From JBMNQH01 sp050944035 (GTDB lineage: Bacteria; Bacillota; Clostridia; Oscillospirales; Oscillospiraceae), in assembly GCA_050944035.1 (NCBI GenBank), contig JBMNQH010000004.1:1-64000 (forward strand): a stretch of 64,000 nt of DNA, given 5' to 3'. This document shows positions 41,624 through 50,663 of this stretch, piece by piece. Position 1 is the first letter of the stretch, and each line of letters opens with the position of its first letter. The position numbers were made by a program, and so were the translations under genes. The notes under the pieces are model-generated. The model searched no databases and was not told the DNA's origin. It saw only the letters and a program-made list of their open reading frames with translations.

Positions 41624-41961
41624 ACTTCTTTGGTATATATTTTTTTGAGAATGCTGAGTACCTCATCCTTTTTCAGTACCTTGCCATAGGATACAACTTT
41701 GCCGTTTATGGCCAGTGCCGGGGTACTCATGACGCCATACGTGGCAATCTGTGCAAAGTCTTTCACATGCTCGATTGCGATGTCCATGCCAAGTTCGTTC
41801 AGTGCATCGTGTACGGCTGCTTCTAAGGCATTGCATTTTGCACAGCCGCCTCCCAGAACCTGGATACCAGAGGTGGTTTTTTCAAGTTCTGCCTGTTCCG
41901 GCTTTGCCGGTTCAAAACTGCCGCTGCAACAACAGGCTGGCTTCTTTTTAAATAGACTCAT
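41620..41961 (-). CDS. Thioredoxin-fold small redox protein
   Basis: 113 residues. An N-terminal cysteine-rich tail (KKPACCCSGS) precedes a small thioredoxin fold of the TM0996/MTH895 group with active site GGGCAKCNALE (CxxC at residues about 40-43) and the cis-Pro region STPALAINGKVVSYG. Often found beside permeases in arsenic/mercury loci. Probably donates electrons to ArsC or carries metalloid to the permease; inference from context. Confidence 0.88.
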   Translation of the reverse strand: MSLFKKKPACCCSGSFEPAKPEQAELEKTTSGIQVLGGGCAKCNALEAAVHDALNELGMDIAIEHVKDFAQIATYGVMSTPALAINGKVVSYGKVLKKDEVLSILKKIYTKEV

Positions 41962-41972
41962 AATAATCCTCC

Positions 41973-42980
41973 CTATATCAGTACAAATTGAAAAATGTTA
42001 AACAGATATCCGACAATGATGATGCCGACTGTACATATACCGATGAACAGCCCAAGCAGTTTGGGTTTTATTGCTTTCCGCAGCATAATAATAGATGGCA
42101 GTGAAAGGGTGGTAACCGCCATCATGAAGCTGAGGATAGTACCCAGCTGTGCACCCTTATACAGCAACGCTTCTGCAATCGGAATGGTTCCAAAAATATC
42201 GGCATACATGGGAATTCCCAAGAGCGTTGCGAGAATTACACCGAAGGGGTTGTTGCTGCCAAGCACGGATGCAATCCAGCTTTCCGGAATCCAGTTATGT
42301 ATAACAGCGCCGATCCCTACACCGATTAGAATATATGGAAACACTTTTTTAAATGTGGAAAGCGTCTGTTCCTTTGCATAGGAGAGCCTTTCTCTTTGCG
42401 TCAGTGTCGGCGAGTCAATATCCACCGCTCTGGCATTGCGGATGAACTCCTCTACGTGGGATTCCATATGCAGTTTCTCGATCAATATTCCGCCGATAAC
42501 CGCAATGATCAGACCCAATATTACATAGATCAGCGCAATTTTTGTTCCGAAAATGCTTGTTAGAAGAATTAAGCTTCCCAGATCCACCATGGGCGAAGAA
42601 ATCAGGAAGGAAAAGGTTACTCCCAGCGGTAGCCCTGCGCTGGTAAATCCGATGAAGAGTGGAATGGAGGAGCAGGAGCAAAATGGGGTTACCGTACCCA
42701 GCAAAGCCGCTATGCAGTTTGCTCCGACGCCATGAAAACGTCCCATGATTTTCTTGCTTCGTTCCGGTGGAAAGTAACTTTGAATGTATGAAATCAGGAA
42801 AATCAAAACGCACAGCAGCATGGTGATTTTCAAAACATCATACAGAAAAAACTGGATACTGCCGCCAAGCCGTGTGGAGCAATCCAGTCCCAAAGTGGTC
42901 AGCAGACTACCAATCAGCGCATTGAGCCAGCGCATACCCAGAATTTGTGTCTGAATGAACGCCCAGATCATAGACAGCAC
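41973..42980 (-). CDS. Permease, ArsP/SO_0444 (DUF318) family
   Basis: 335 residues, eight or so membrane helices. The hallmark is TPFCSCSSIPLFIGF near residues 98-112; the CSC-S cysteines suit thiol-seeking metalloids. A second half repeat (PFGVILATLLGIPMYADIFGTIPIAEALL) is visible. ArsP members export organoarsenicals, while this group's substrate is often unknown. Start overlaps arsR by 13 bases. Replaces arsB/acr3, which are absent here. Confidence 0.9.
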   Translation of the reverse strand: MLSMIWAFIQTQILGMRWLNALIGSLLTTLGLDCSTRLGGSIQFFLYDVLKITMLLCVLIFLISYIQSYFPPERSKKIMGRFHGVGANCIAALLGTVTPFCSCSSIPLFIGFTSAGLPLGVTFSFLISSPMVDLGSLILLTSIFGTKIALIYVILGLIIAVIGGILIEKLHMESHVEEFIRNARAVDIDSPTLTQRERLSYAKEQTLSTFKKVFPYILIGVGIGAVIHNWIPESWIASVLGSNNPFGVILATLLGIPMYADIFGTIPIAEALLYKGAQLGTILSFMMAVTTLSLPSIIMLRKAIKPKLLGLFIGICTVGIIIVGYLFNIFQFVLI

Positions 42981-43267
42981 CCATCCACAGCGTTTCTACA
43001 ACAGGATAACCCGTCAATGAATTCTTTGAAAAGGGAAAGCGTTTCACAATTGAGGGAATAGTGGTTCCATTTTCCTTCCCGTCGTACGTCCACAAGGCCG
43101 CACTCACAGAGAATTTTCATGTGGTGTGAAAGGGTTGGTTGCGTGATCTCAAACCGTTCCAGTAATTTGCAGGCACATTTCTCGCCGTCCGACAGCATCT
43201 GTACAATTTGCAGACGGTTGCTGTCACTCAAAGCTTTGCAGATAAAAGATATGTCGATGGGATTCAT
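42968..43267 (-). CDS. arsR: ArsR-family metalloid-responsive repressor
   Basis: 99 residues. Winged HTH with recognition helix ITQPTLSHHMKIL; arsenic/antimony-type CAC pair in GEKCACKLLE before it, and a cysteine-rich end SCCRNAVDGCC that could add ligands. GAGG seven bases before the ATG; a GTG codon six bases earlier is possible but not needed. Two operator copies upstream. First gene of an operon with permease, thioredoxin and arsC. Confidence 0.92.
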   Translation of the reverse strand: MNPIDISFICKALSDSNRLQIVQMLSDGEKCACKLLERFEITQPTLSHHMKILCECGLVDVRREGKWNHYSLNCETLSLFKEFIDGLSCCRNAVDGCCL

Positions 43268-43280
43268 AAGCACACCTCAC

Positions 43281-43330
43281 ATAGATGATTATCAATGTGT
43301 ATTTTAACGCTCATATAGATGATTGTCAAT
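43281..43330 (-). promoter_or_regulatory. ArsR operators and promoter
   Basis: The 16-base motif ATAGATGATTATCAAT recurs with one change (A to G) at 43281-43296 and 43315-43330, 34 bases apart. The minus-strand promoter is TTGACA-17-TAAAAT (43324-43329 and 43301-43306), so one operator covers -35 and the other lies after the start point. Confidence 0.85.
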
Positions 43331-43409
43331 ATATTTCACTAAAATATATCTCCGGTTTTCATTTCTGATTGCCGGAGAATGGGAGAGTTTTGTAGAAAAT
43401 GGAAAATAA

Positions 43410-43439
43410 AAAGCACACTTCTATTTTGAAGTGTGCTTT
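43410..43439 (-). terminator. Terminator of tRNA-Gln copy 2
   Basis: Twelve-base arms AAAGCACACTTC / GAAGTGTGCTTT; minus-strand T-run TTTTTATTTT follows. Immediately downstream of the tRNA 3' end. Confidence 0.85.
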
Positions 43440-43441
43440 CT

Positions 43442-43515
43442 TGGCAGCGGGTGAAGGATTCGAACCCTCACAAACGGAGTCAGAGTCCGGTGTGCTACCA
43501 TTACACAAACCCGCT
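43442..43515 (-). tRNA. tRNA-Gln(CTG), copy 2
   Basis: Base-for-base identical to 35041-35114, including the CCA. Sequence similarity stops at the gene ends, so it is a gene duplicate rather than a long repeat. It has its own promoter and terminator. Confidence 0.93.
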
Positions 43516-43528
43516 AAGGACAAGGCTT

Positions 43529-43556
43529 ATTATACACGACAATTCAAATTTGTCAA
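43529..43556 (-). promoter_or_regulatory. Promoter of tRNA-Gln copy 2
   Basis: TTGACA and TATAAT with a 16-base spacer, minus strand. Confidence 0.8.
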
Positions 43557-43594
43557 GCATGTTTTTCCAAAATGGAACGATGTATTTCCATAGT

Positions 43595-43631
43595 ACAGAT
43601 CACCGCAGTGAAATCGATGTCGGTGATCTGT
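43595..43631 (-). terminator. Terminator of ireB
   Basis: Eleven-base arms ACAGATCACCG / CGGTGATCTGT with a 15-base loop; 20 bases past the ireB stop. Confidence 0.6.
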
Positions 43632-43651
43632 TGTGATCGGAACTGTACAAA

Positions 43652-43894
43652 CTACTTATTTAAATAACTGAGCAGCAGTTCCTGCAACAATTCATCGCGA
43701 TCGAGTCGGCAGATCAGGCTGCGTGCATTATTATAGTTTGTAATATAGGTTGGATCTTCCGAGAGAATATACCCAACAAGCTGATTGATCGGATTGTACC
43801 CCTTAAGCATGAGGGAGTTATAGACGGAAGAAAGAATTTCCCGCATCTCAGTTCTGTTTCCTATGGCCGTAAATTTTCTGGTTGCATCTTCCAT
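43652..43894 (-). CDS. ireB: IreB-family regulatory protein (UPF0297)
   Basis: 80 residues with AAGGAGGGTAAGGCC before the ATG (an open extension to 43912 is excluded). Family pattern: RTEMREILSSVYNSLMLKGYNPINQLVGYILSEDPTYITNYNNARSLI. In enterococci IreB is phosphorylated by the PASTA kinase IreK and tunes cephalosporin tolerance and cell-wall metabolism. In most Firmicutes it is followed by ruvX and yrzB; here it stands alone. The conserved Thr residues are near the N-terminus (T5, T10). The 43895-44099 stretch between it and pheT has no gene. Confidence 0.92.
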   Translation of the reverse strand: MEDATRKFTAIGNRTEMREILSSVYNSLMLKGYNPINQLVGYILSEDPTYITNYNNARSLICRLDRDELLQELLLSYLNK

Positions 43895-44099
43895 GGCCTT
43901 ACCCTCCTTCAAAATAATAAATGTGTATCACACCGTAAAACAAAGCAGTATAATATATCATTTTTCCCGTTTTTTTCCGCCAAAGACGGAAAAAACGGAT
44001 ATGGATTCGCAATATAACAACTATCTTCCTTATTATTATACCACAAAATAGACGATTGTGGGTAGCTATTTCATCATATTTTGAAAAAATATGAAAATT

Positions 44100-46481
44100 T
44101 TATCGAATTACTGCATGATAGGTGGTTTCCAATGCGGCCAAAACAGCCTGAATGGTTTCCTCGGCATGTTCATCGGTTAGGGTCATATCGTCTGCACGCA
44201 GAGTCAACGCGAAAGCGACGGATTTTTTCCCTTCGGGAATACCCTTGCCGGTATAAATATCAAATAGCTCACAACCGCGCAGATATTTTCCGCCGGCCTT
44301 GGTGATGCAGTCTGCCAGTGCAGCAACCGGAATGGTGGCGTCACAGAGCAGCGCGAGGTCACGGGTGGTAGCGGGGAAGCGGGGCAGCGGTTCGTAGACC
44401 GGTGTGCCGCCTCTGGAGGCATACAGCACCGAGAAATCAAGCTCTGCGGCATACAGCTCTGTATCAACGCCGTAGTTTGCAGCTACAGTAGGATGAATCT
44501 GTCCAAAGACGCCGAGGAGGGTTTCTCCAATGTAAACCTTCGCACAGCGGCCGGGATGATAGGAAGCATTCTCCTGTTCTGCAATATAGGAAGCCCCTGT
44601 AATGCGCAATGCACGCAGCAGATTTTCCACAACACCTTTGAGCTTGAAGAAATCCATACCTGCACCGTAAGCACCGAGTGCCAGTACCTTCTTCTCGTCA
44701 GCCATGCCGATCTCGTTCTGGAAATAGGTTTTGCCCAGTTCATACAGTCTGGCGCTCTTATTGCGGAAGTTGTAGTTGCGGCTCAGAATCTCGAGCATGG
44801 AGGGGAGAACGGTGGTGCGCATGATGGAAGTATCTTCGCCCAATGGGTTGAGAATCTTCATAGAGTTGCGCAATTTACTGTCTGCGGGCATGGCGATTTT
44901 GTCATAATAGGCGGGGCTGATGAAGGAATACGTGATGATCTCGTCAAAGCCCATGGTGCGGCAAAGCGCGCCGATCTCACGTTCTGTATTCTGAACATCG
45001 TTGTAACCGCCGCAGGTGGTTTCACCGCGCATCAAAGTGGAAGGAATGTTGTTATAGCCGTAGAAACGGGCAACTTCTTCTGCAATATCGGAATAGTGTT
45101 CTACGTCGCCGCGCCAGGAGGGAACCGTAATGACATCGCCTTCGACAGTGAAGCCGAGTGTGGTGAGAATGCGGATCATTTCCTCCTTGGAGACGTCGGT
45201 ACCGAGCAGACCGTTGACTTTTTCCGGCTCCAGCTTGACAGTGGTGGGCTTGGTTTCCTTTGCAATCACGTCCACAATGCCTTCAACGACTTCGCCGCAC
45301 CCGAGCAATTCAACGAGTTCGCAAGCGCGCTGTACGGCCTTCATGGTGTTCATGGGGTCCAGACCCTTTTCATAGCGGGAGGAAGCATCGGTACGCATAC
45401 CGAGCGCCATGGCGGTGCGTCGGACGGAAACACCGTTGAAGTTTGCGGATTCAAAAAGAACCATTGCAGTGTCGCCGACAATTTCGGAGTTGGCGCCGCC
45501 CATAACGCCGGCGACACAAACGGGACGATGTTCATCGCAGATGCAGAGCATATTTGGGGTCAGCTGCCGGTCGTTGCCATCCAGTGTCTGGATGGTTTCG
45601 CCTTCTTTTGCGGTACGGACGATGATGTGTCCGCCTTCCACACAGGAGAAGTCAAAAGCGTGCATCGGCTGGCCGTATTCGAGCATGACGTAGTTGGTAA
45701 TGTCAACAATGTTATTGATGGGACGGACGCCGCTGTTGCGCAGACGTTCCCGCATCCAGGCAGGAGAAGGGCCGATCTTGACGTTTTTGACCATCCGGGC
45801 AGTATAGCGCGGGCAAAGGTCTGCGTCAGCAATCTCGATTTTGACCAGTTCGTTGACATCGCCGCCGCAGCCCTTGATAACAGGCATATGCAGCTTCAGG
45901 TCTTTCCCAAAGGTCGCAGCAGTTTCACGGGCCAGTCCAATGACGGACAGACAGTCCGGACGGTTGGGAGTGATTTCAAATTCGACAACGTGGTCGTCTG
46001 CACCGATGATGGGACGGATATCATCGCCAGGCTTGATATCGGGTTCCTGCAGAATCCAGATGCCATCCTCAATGGCATAGGGATAATCGTTCAGGGTCAG
46101 ACCGAGTTCCTTCAGAGAGCAGAGCATGCCGTTGGAAACCACGCCGCGGAGTTTACCTTTTTCGATTTTGATACCACCGGGCAGATGGGATTTGTGCTTG
46201 GCGACCGGAACAAGGTCACCAACCTGGACATTCTGTGCGCCGGTGACGATTTGCGTGGGTTCGTCCGCGCCGACATCCACCTGACAAATCCACATATGAT
46301 CGGAATTTTCATGGCGTGCCATTTCCAGCACCTTACCAACAACGACGTTTTGAATTTCCGAGCCAAGATCCTCGGTGATTTCCACCTTGGAACCGGAGAG
46401 AGTCATTGCCTCCGCAAAATCTTTGTCATTGATCTCTGCGACATCAACAAATTCATTCAGCCATTTTTTACTTAAATTCAT
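44100..46481 (-). CDS. pheT: Phenylalanyl-tRNA synthetase beta chain
   Basis: 793 residues: N-terminal tRNA-binding OB fold (residues 40-150, EMARHENSDHMWICQVDVG), B3/B4 and B5 domains, the catalytic-like core (B6/B7), and the C-terminal ferredoxin-fold anticodon-binding domain (FPATTRDLALLCD...). With PheS forms the alpha2-beta2 enzyme. GAAAGGAGAGAGACC precedes the ATG. It follows pheS by 17 bases and is part of the same T-box-controlled transcript. Confidence 0.96.
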   Translation of the reverse strand: MNLSKKWLNEFVDVAEINDKDFAEAMTLSGSKVEITEDLGSEIQNVVVGKVLEMARHENSDHMWICQVDVGADEPTQIVTGAQNVQVGDLVPVAKHKSHLPGGIKIEKGKLRGVVSNGMLCSLKELGLTLNDYPYAIEDGIWILQEPDIKPGDDIRPIIGADDHVVEFEITPNRPDCLSVIGLARETAATFGKDLKLHMPVIKGCGGDVNELVKIEIADADLCPRYTARMVKNVKIGPSPAWMRERLRNSGVRPINNIVDITNYVMLEYGQPMHAFDFSCVEGGHIIVRTAKEGETIQTLDGNDRQLTPNMLCICDEHRPVCVAGVMGGANSEIVGDTAMVLFESANFNGVSVRRTAMALGMRTDASSRYEKGLDPMNTMKAVQRACELVELLGCGEVVEGIVDVIAKETKPTTVKLEPEKVNGLLGTDVSKEEMIRILTTLGFTVEGDVITVPSWRGDVEHYSDIAEEVARFYGYNNIPSTLMRGETTCGGYNDVQNTEREIGALCRTMGFDEIITYSFISPAYYDKIAMPADSKLRNSMKILNPLGEDTSIMRTTVLPSMLEILSRNYNFRNKSARLYELGKTYFQNEIGMADEKKVLALGAYGAGMDFFKLKGVVENLLRALRITGASYIAEQENASYHPGRCAKVYIGETLLGVFGQIHPTVAANYGVDTELYAAELDFSVLYASRGGTPVYEPLPRFPATTRDLALLCDATIPVAALADCITKAGGKYLRGCELFDIYTGKGIPEGKKSVAFALTLRADDMTLTDEHAEETIQAVLAALETTYHAVIR

Positions 46482-46498
46482 GGTCTCTCTCCTTTCGA

Positions 46499-47524
46499 TT
46501 AGAACTGTTCCAGAAAACGAACATCGTTTTCAAAAATCAGACGCAGGTCGCTGATCTGGAAGCGGCGCATGGCCAAACGTTCCAGACCCATGCCAAACGC
46601 CCAGCCGGAGTAAACATTGGTATCAATGCCGCAGCCTTCCAGTACCTTGGGATGCACCATACCCGCGCCGAGTACTTCAATCCAGCCTTCGCCCTTGCAG
46701 ACACGGCAGCCCTTGCCACCGCATTCATGACACTGGACGTCCATTTCGCAGGACGGCTCGGTGAAAGGGAAGTGATGGGGGCGGAAGCGGGTGACAGTCT
46801 GTTCACCGTAGAGCTTCTTAATGACGGCGTTCAGTGTACCCTTCAGGTCGGCCATGGTAACGCCCTTGTCGATGACCATGCCTTCGACCTGATGGAACAT
46901 CGGGGAGTGGGTTGCATCTACTTCATCCTTGCGGTAGACGCGACCGGGGGCGACCATGCGGATGGGCAGGGGATGGGTTTCCATTGTACGGATCTGCATC
47001 GGGGAGGTCTGGGTACGCAGCAGGATGCTGCTGTCTTCCGTAAGATAGAAGGTATCCGACCACTCGCGGGCAGGATGACCTTCGTCGGTATTCAGTTTGG
47101 TAAAGTTATAGTCGGCCTGCTCGACTTCGGGACCTTCAACGATCTCAAAACCCATGCCGATAAAGATGTCCTTAATCTCATCGAGAACAACATACATCGG
47201 GTGCTTGTGGCCAATAGGCTGCTTCTCACCGGGAATCGTAACGTCGACAGTCTCCAACTTCAGTTTGGCGTCCAGAAGCTTTTTGCTCAGTGCTTCGCGG
47301 CGGGCATCCAGCGCAGCTTCCAGATCGGCACGCACGGTGTTTGCGAGCTGACCGATAACCGGACGCTCTTCAGCGGACAATTTGCCCATCTGCTTGAGAA
47401 TGGCGGTCAATTCACCTTTTTTGCCGAGGTATTTGACTCTGAGTGTTTCCAGCGCTTCCATGGTTTCAGCTTCGGCGATCATGGCCATCGAAGCGTCTTT
47501 CAGCGCCTGCAGTTTGATTTTCAT
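46499..47524 (-). CDS. pheS: Phenylalanyl-tRNA synthetase alpha chain
   Basis: 341 residues from an ATG with GAGGAG; a TTG/ATG extension reaches 47566 but falls in the leader. N-terminal coiled coil (residues 5-90), class II motifs TSPMQIRTM (motif 2 region), FTEPSCEMDVQC and GMGLERLAMRRF (motif 3). Catalytic subunit that activates Phe. A T-box directly upstream controls it. Confidence 0.96.
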   Translation of the reverse strand: MKIKLQALKDASMAMIAEAETMEALETLRVKYLGKKGELTAILKQMGKLSAEERPVIGQLANTVRADLEAALDARREALSKKLLDAKLKLETVDVTIPGEKQPIGHKHPMYVVLDEIKDIFIGMGFEIVEGPEVEQADYNFTKLNTDEGHPAREWSDTFYLTEDSSILLRTQTSPMQIRTMETHPLPIRMVAPGRVYRKDEVDATHSPMFHQVEGMVIDKGVTMADLKGTLNAVIKKLYGEQTVTRFRPHHFPFTEPSCEMDVQCHECGGKGCRVCKGEGWIEVLGAGMVHPKVLEGCGIDTNVYSGWAFGMGLERLAMRRFQISDLRLIFENDVRFLEQF

Positions 47525-47570
47525 GGTGACAACTCCTCTGATATGATTCAAAAAATAAATAAACAAAAAG

Positions 47571-47793
47571 AAAAAGCCCTTTCTCCCAACTCAGGGACGA
47601 AAGGACAGCCTTCCGCGGTACCACCCGCATTCGACGCAATGCGCCGCACTTGTCCGCCGATAACGCAGCGGGATGCGCCGGGGATTGGCCGGAGCTCACG
47701 GGCGAACCAAGCAGGACTTCCGCAGGATGCTCTCAGCCGGTGACATCCATTCTCTGGGCGAAAGGGACACTGCTATTTTCCCGATCATTGCAA
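47571..47793 (-). promoter_or_regulatory. T-box leader of pheST
   Basis: The invariant antiterminator sequence GGGTGGTACCGCGG is present (complement of 47613-47626). A terminator follows: CCTTTCGTCCC ... GGGAGAAAGG, then CTTTTTC (47571-47604). A candidate UUC specifier sits in TGGTTCGCCCG on the Stem I 3' side, consistent with Phe. When uncharged tRNA-Phe accumulates, antitermination allows expression of pheS and pheT. Confidence 0.9.
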
Positions 47794-47799
47794 GTTTTA

Positions 47800-47828
47800 T
47801 TTATACCATAAACGAATACAAAAAACAA
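47800..47828 (-). promoter_or_regulatory. Promoter of pheST
   Basis: TTGTTT and TATAAA with a 17-base spacer on the minus strand, directly before the T-box. Confidence 0.6.
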
Positions 47829-47924
47829 GGGGGCGCACAAGATTTTCCATAGGACTTCCCGTTCTCATTAGAGAGCGTATCAGATAAAAACGGGAATTCT
47901 TGACAAAATATTGCCAAGGAATGG

Positions 47925-48356
47925 TTAAATTACAGGAGTTTCGCAGATTTCTGGCGCTTCAAGCAGAGTGTAATAGTGTGGATTACCGAAGTAGATATCT
48001 TCCAACACCGTAATATTGTCGGTTCGCTCTGAAAAACGAGCACCACGGAGTCCAGCGCCTTCTAAAAAGGCTTCCATGGAATCAAATTTTTGATCATCTA
48101 GGAAAAACTCAATATCAAAGGAACGTCCCTGATCGTCCATGTCCGAGCCAATAACCCAGCCCTGGTACAAAATTTCAAGCGTAGATAGCGGAGAATCAAT
48201 TTCCAAAAGATCACGAAATAGACCAATCACATCAACGGATTTACAAACCAAAAAATATTTGTGATTGCGTTTTTTACGAAAGAGCCGTTTCGGTTGGTTA
48301 TTTTCTTCCTCAATCCGGTGCGATTTCCAAGGTTCCTTTTTGTCAAATAGTCCCAT
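47925..48356 (-). CDS. Hypothetical cytoplasmic protein
   Basis: 143 residues, ATG with GAGGAGACGCATAT before it. Basic N-terminus (KRLFRKKRNHKYFLVCK) followed by an alpha/beta region and an acidic stretch (SERTDNITVLEDIYFG). Not recognised. It faces nnr across a shared intergenic region and ends before the pheST promoter. Confidence 0.7.
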   Translation of the reverse strand: MGLFDKKEPWKSHRIEEENNQPKRLFRKKRNHKYFLVCKSVDVIGLFRDLLEIDSPLSTLEILYQGWVIGSDMDDQGRSFDIEFFLDDQKFDSMEAFLEGAGLRGARFSERTDNITVLEDIYFGNPHYYTLLEAPEICETPVI

Positions 48357-48450
48357 ATATGCGTCTCCTCTCTATGCTTTATATCTAGTTGGAACTATAT
48401 TATAATTCTATCCTGCATAGCAAGGTGAAAACAGCATAACTTTTCGTCCG

Positions 48451-48479
48451 TTGACGAATGATTTGTCCAAGATTATAAT
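48451..48479 (+). promoter_or_regulatory. Promoter of the nnr operon
   Basis: TTGACG and TATAAT with a 17-base spacer, about 60 bases before the start codon. Confidence 0.8.
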
Positions 48480-48536
48480 ACAGTAAACTATAGTCGGCGA
48501 AAACCGGCCTTGCAAACGAAAGAGAAGGTGACCAAT

Positions 48537-50066
48537 ATGAAGTTATCCAATGCGGCCGCAATGCGGCAGGCGGACCGAATCGCCATTGCAGAGCGCGGGA
48601 TCCCCTCCGATGAACTGATGATGACTGCGGCCGGACACGTTGCCAGCGCGGCATTGGAACAAATGGGGGAGAATCTCCGTGCCGTGATTTTCTGTGGCAG
48701 CGGAAACAACGGCGGCGACGGTGTTGCGACGGCAGTGCATTTGATTCCGGAGGGTGTTTCTTGTCGTGTGCTGCTGGTCGGAAGCCGTGCACGTATGACG
48801 GAGGACACCAGAGAAATGGAGCGGCGCCTGCAGGCGCTCGGCGGCATACTGGAGGATTTTGATCCCGATGACGCTTCTTTGTCGCAGCAGCTGGCAGAGG
48901 CAGGCGTCGTGATTGACGCCATGTTCGGCATTGGTCTAAACAGCGATCTGCGCGGGAATGCGTTGGCGGCGGTGAGGTTCATCAATGCTTGTATGACGCC
49001 GGTCGTTGCCGCGGATATTGCCAGCGGTGTCGAGGCGGATACCGGCCGGATCCTTGGGGATGCTGTTCATGCAACTGTGACAGTGACATTTTCTCTGGCC
49101 AAACCCGGCCATGTGCTGGAGCCGGGCTGTATTTACTGCGGAGAATTGCAGGTTCAGGACATTGGCATTCCGGCAGATTTGATTGCGGCAGCGGCAGAAA
49201 CCGGCATCGAGGCGGTGACGGAAGCGGATGTCTCCCTGCCGCAGCGGGCACGGCTCAGTCACAAGGGCGATTATGGAAAACTGTTGATTGTGGGTGGCAG
49301 TGTTGGTTATACCGGTGCGCCGGTGCTCTGTTCCAATGCGGCCTGCCGGAGCGGTGCGGGGCTGGTTTGGCTCGGTGTACCGGAATCGATCTATGCCATT
49401 GCAGCGGGAAAAGTCAATGAGGCCATGCCATTTCCGCTTCCGGCAAAAGATGGCAGCCTCTGCGGTGCGGCAAAAGCGGAAATTCTCACGCATCTGGACC
49501 GTTGCGATGTACTGGTTCTTGGTCCCGGACTTGGACGGACAGAAGAAACACTGGATTTGGTGCGGGAACTGGTTGCTGAGACAGAAAAACCAGTGGTTGT
49601 GGATGCGGACGGCCTGACTGCATTGGCGAACCATCTGGAAATATTGCAGGCGGCCAAGGCTCCTGTGATTCTGACGCCGCATGAAGGAGAATTCGTCCGC
49701 GTTGGCGGTGTAATGACGGGGGATCGTGCGGCGGATGCATGTGCATTTGCTGTACAGAATCGCTGTATTCTGGTGCTGAAAGGCCACCGAACAGTTTGTG
49801 CCTTCCCGGATGGCAACGTATTTGTCAATACAACGGGCAATCCGGGTATGGCGACGGGCGGATCCGGCGATGTACTGGCCGGCATTCTTGGTGGACTGCT
49901 GGGGCAGCTTCCGACCAAGCGGGCGGTGGTTACAGCCGTGTGGCTGCATGGCCGGGCCGGTGATCTGGCCGCAGAATGCTATGGTGAATATGCCATGCTG
50001 CCGTCTGATTGTATTGCGCTGCTGGCAGATGCGGAATACCAAATTCTGGAGGCAGAGGCAAAATAA
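48537..50066 (+). CDS. nnr: Bifunctional NAD(P)H-hydrate epimerase / ADP-dependent NAD(P)H-hydrate dehydratase
   Basis: Repairs hydrated NADH and NADPH. 509 residues with AGAAGGTGACCAAT before the ATG. N-terminal YjeF epimerase domain (CGSGNNGGDGVATAVHL near residue 58; IDAMFGIGLNSDLRG) and C-terminal ribokinase-like dehydratase domain (GGSVGYTGAPVL, LVLGPGLGRTEETL, KAPVILTPHEGEF, and NTTGNPGMATGGSGDVLAGILGGLL). The fusion is common in Firmicutes. Followed by a lipoprotein and an EndoA-type gene. Confidence 0.96.
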   Translation: MKLSNAAAMRQADRIAIAERGIPSDELMMTAAGHVASAALEQMGENLRAVIFCGSGNNGGDGVATAVHLIPEGVSCRVLLVGSRARMTEDTREMERRLQALGGILEDFDPDDASLSQQLAEAGVVIDAMFGIGLNSDLRGNALAAVRFINACMTPVVAADIASGVEADTGRILGDAVHATVTVTFSLAKPGHVLEPGCIYCGELQVQDIGIPADLIAAAAETGIEAVTEADVSLPQRARLSHKGDYGKLLIVGGSVGYTGAPVLCSNAACRSGAGLVWLGVPESIYAIAAGKVNEAMPFPLPAKDGSLCGAAKAEILTHLDRCDVLVLGPGLGRTEETLDLVRELVAETEKPVVVDADGLTALANHLEILQAAKAPVILTPHEGEFVRVGGVMTGDRAADACAFAVQNRCILVLKGHRTVCAFPDGNVFVNTTGNPGMATGGSGDVLAGILGGLLGQLPTKRAVVTAVWLHGRAGDLAAECYGEYAMLPSDCIALLADAEYQILEAEAK

Positions 50067-50081
50067 ATTAGGAGGAACGGT

Positions 50082-50663
50082 ATGAGACGGGCATTCTTTC
50101 CCGTACTGATGATAAGCTTTGTTCTGTTGTGCAGCTGTGCCAAGGGTCAGCCGAAAGAGCAGAAGATGGAAGAACGATTTTTGGAATTTCGCGAGAATAT
50201 CCAGAACTGTTACCTTATGCTGAATGCAGAGATCACGGCGGATTATGGAGACCATGTTGAGGCATATACCATAAACAGCCGTGAAACGACGGAGGGAACA
50301 GATCTGGAGGTTGTGGAACCGGAAACCATTCGCGGCATCTGCGCCACGACGGATGGAGAGACATTTTCTCTGGCTTATGAGGGCGTCATCCTAGACGTTG
50401 GCGCATTGACCAGTACGGGTATTACCCCGCTTTCCGGTCTTCCGGTACTTGCAAGCGCGATGCGCGAGGGGCATGTCGAGCGCTGTTGGGAGGAAACATA
50501 TCAGGAGCGGGATGCCCTTGCCGTCTCCCTCTGCACGGAAAAGGATACGGTGATAACGCTCTGGCTCGATGCAAACGACCTGACGCCATTTTCTGCGGAA
50601 TTGGCAGAAAACGGACAGACGGTGCTGTTTTATACCGTTACAGACTGGTCAACGAACGCTTAA
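50082..50663 (+). CDS. Lipoprotein (YdcC-like position)
   Basis: 193 residues. Signal peptide of lipoprotein type, with lipobox LLCSC (cleavage before C18 or so). The mature part has a beta-rich fold with few charged helices, loosely LolA/YdcC-like. In Bacillus ydcC lies upstream of alr and ndoAI-ndoA; here alr is elsewhere (60.5 kb), but the EndoA-type gene follows at 120 bases. Role unknown; YdcC assignment rests on position. Confidence 0.7.
   Translation: MRRAFFPVLMISFVLLCSCAKGQPKEQKMEERFLEFRENIQNCYLMLNAEITADYGDHVEAYTINSRETTEGTDLEVVEPETIRGICATTDGETFSLAYEGVILDVGALTSTGITPLSGLPVLASAMREGHVERCWEETYQERDALAVSLCTEKDTVITLWLDANDLTPFSAELAENGQTVLFYTVTDWSTNA

Noticed and set aside
43281..43330. CRISPR-like repeat pair upstream of arsR
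   Set aside because: Only two 16-base copies, one overlapping the promoter; they are operators. No CRISPR arrays were seen in the window.
44493..46475. 660-codon plus-strand frame opposite pheT
   Set aside because: Antisense shadow with no start signals and no recognisable domains.
48936..50255. 439-codon minus-strand frame opposite nnr
   Set aside because: Shadow of nnr; composition is artificial.
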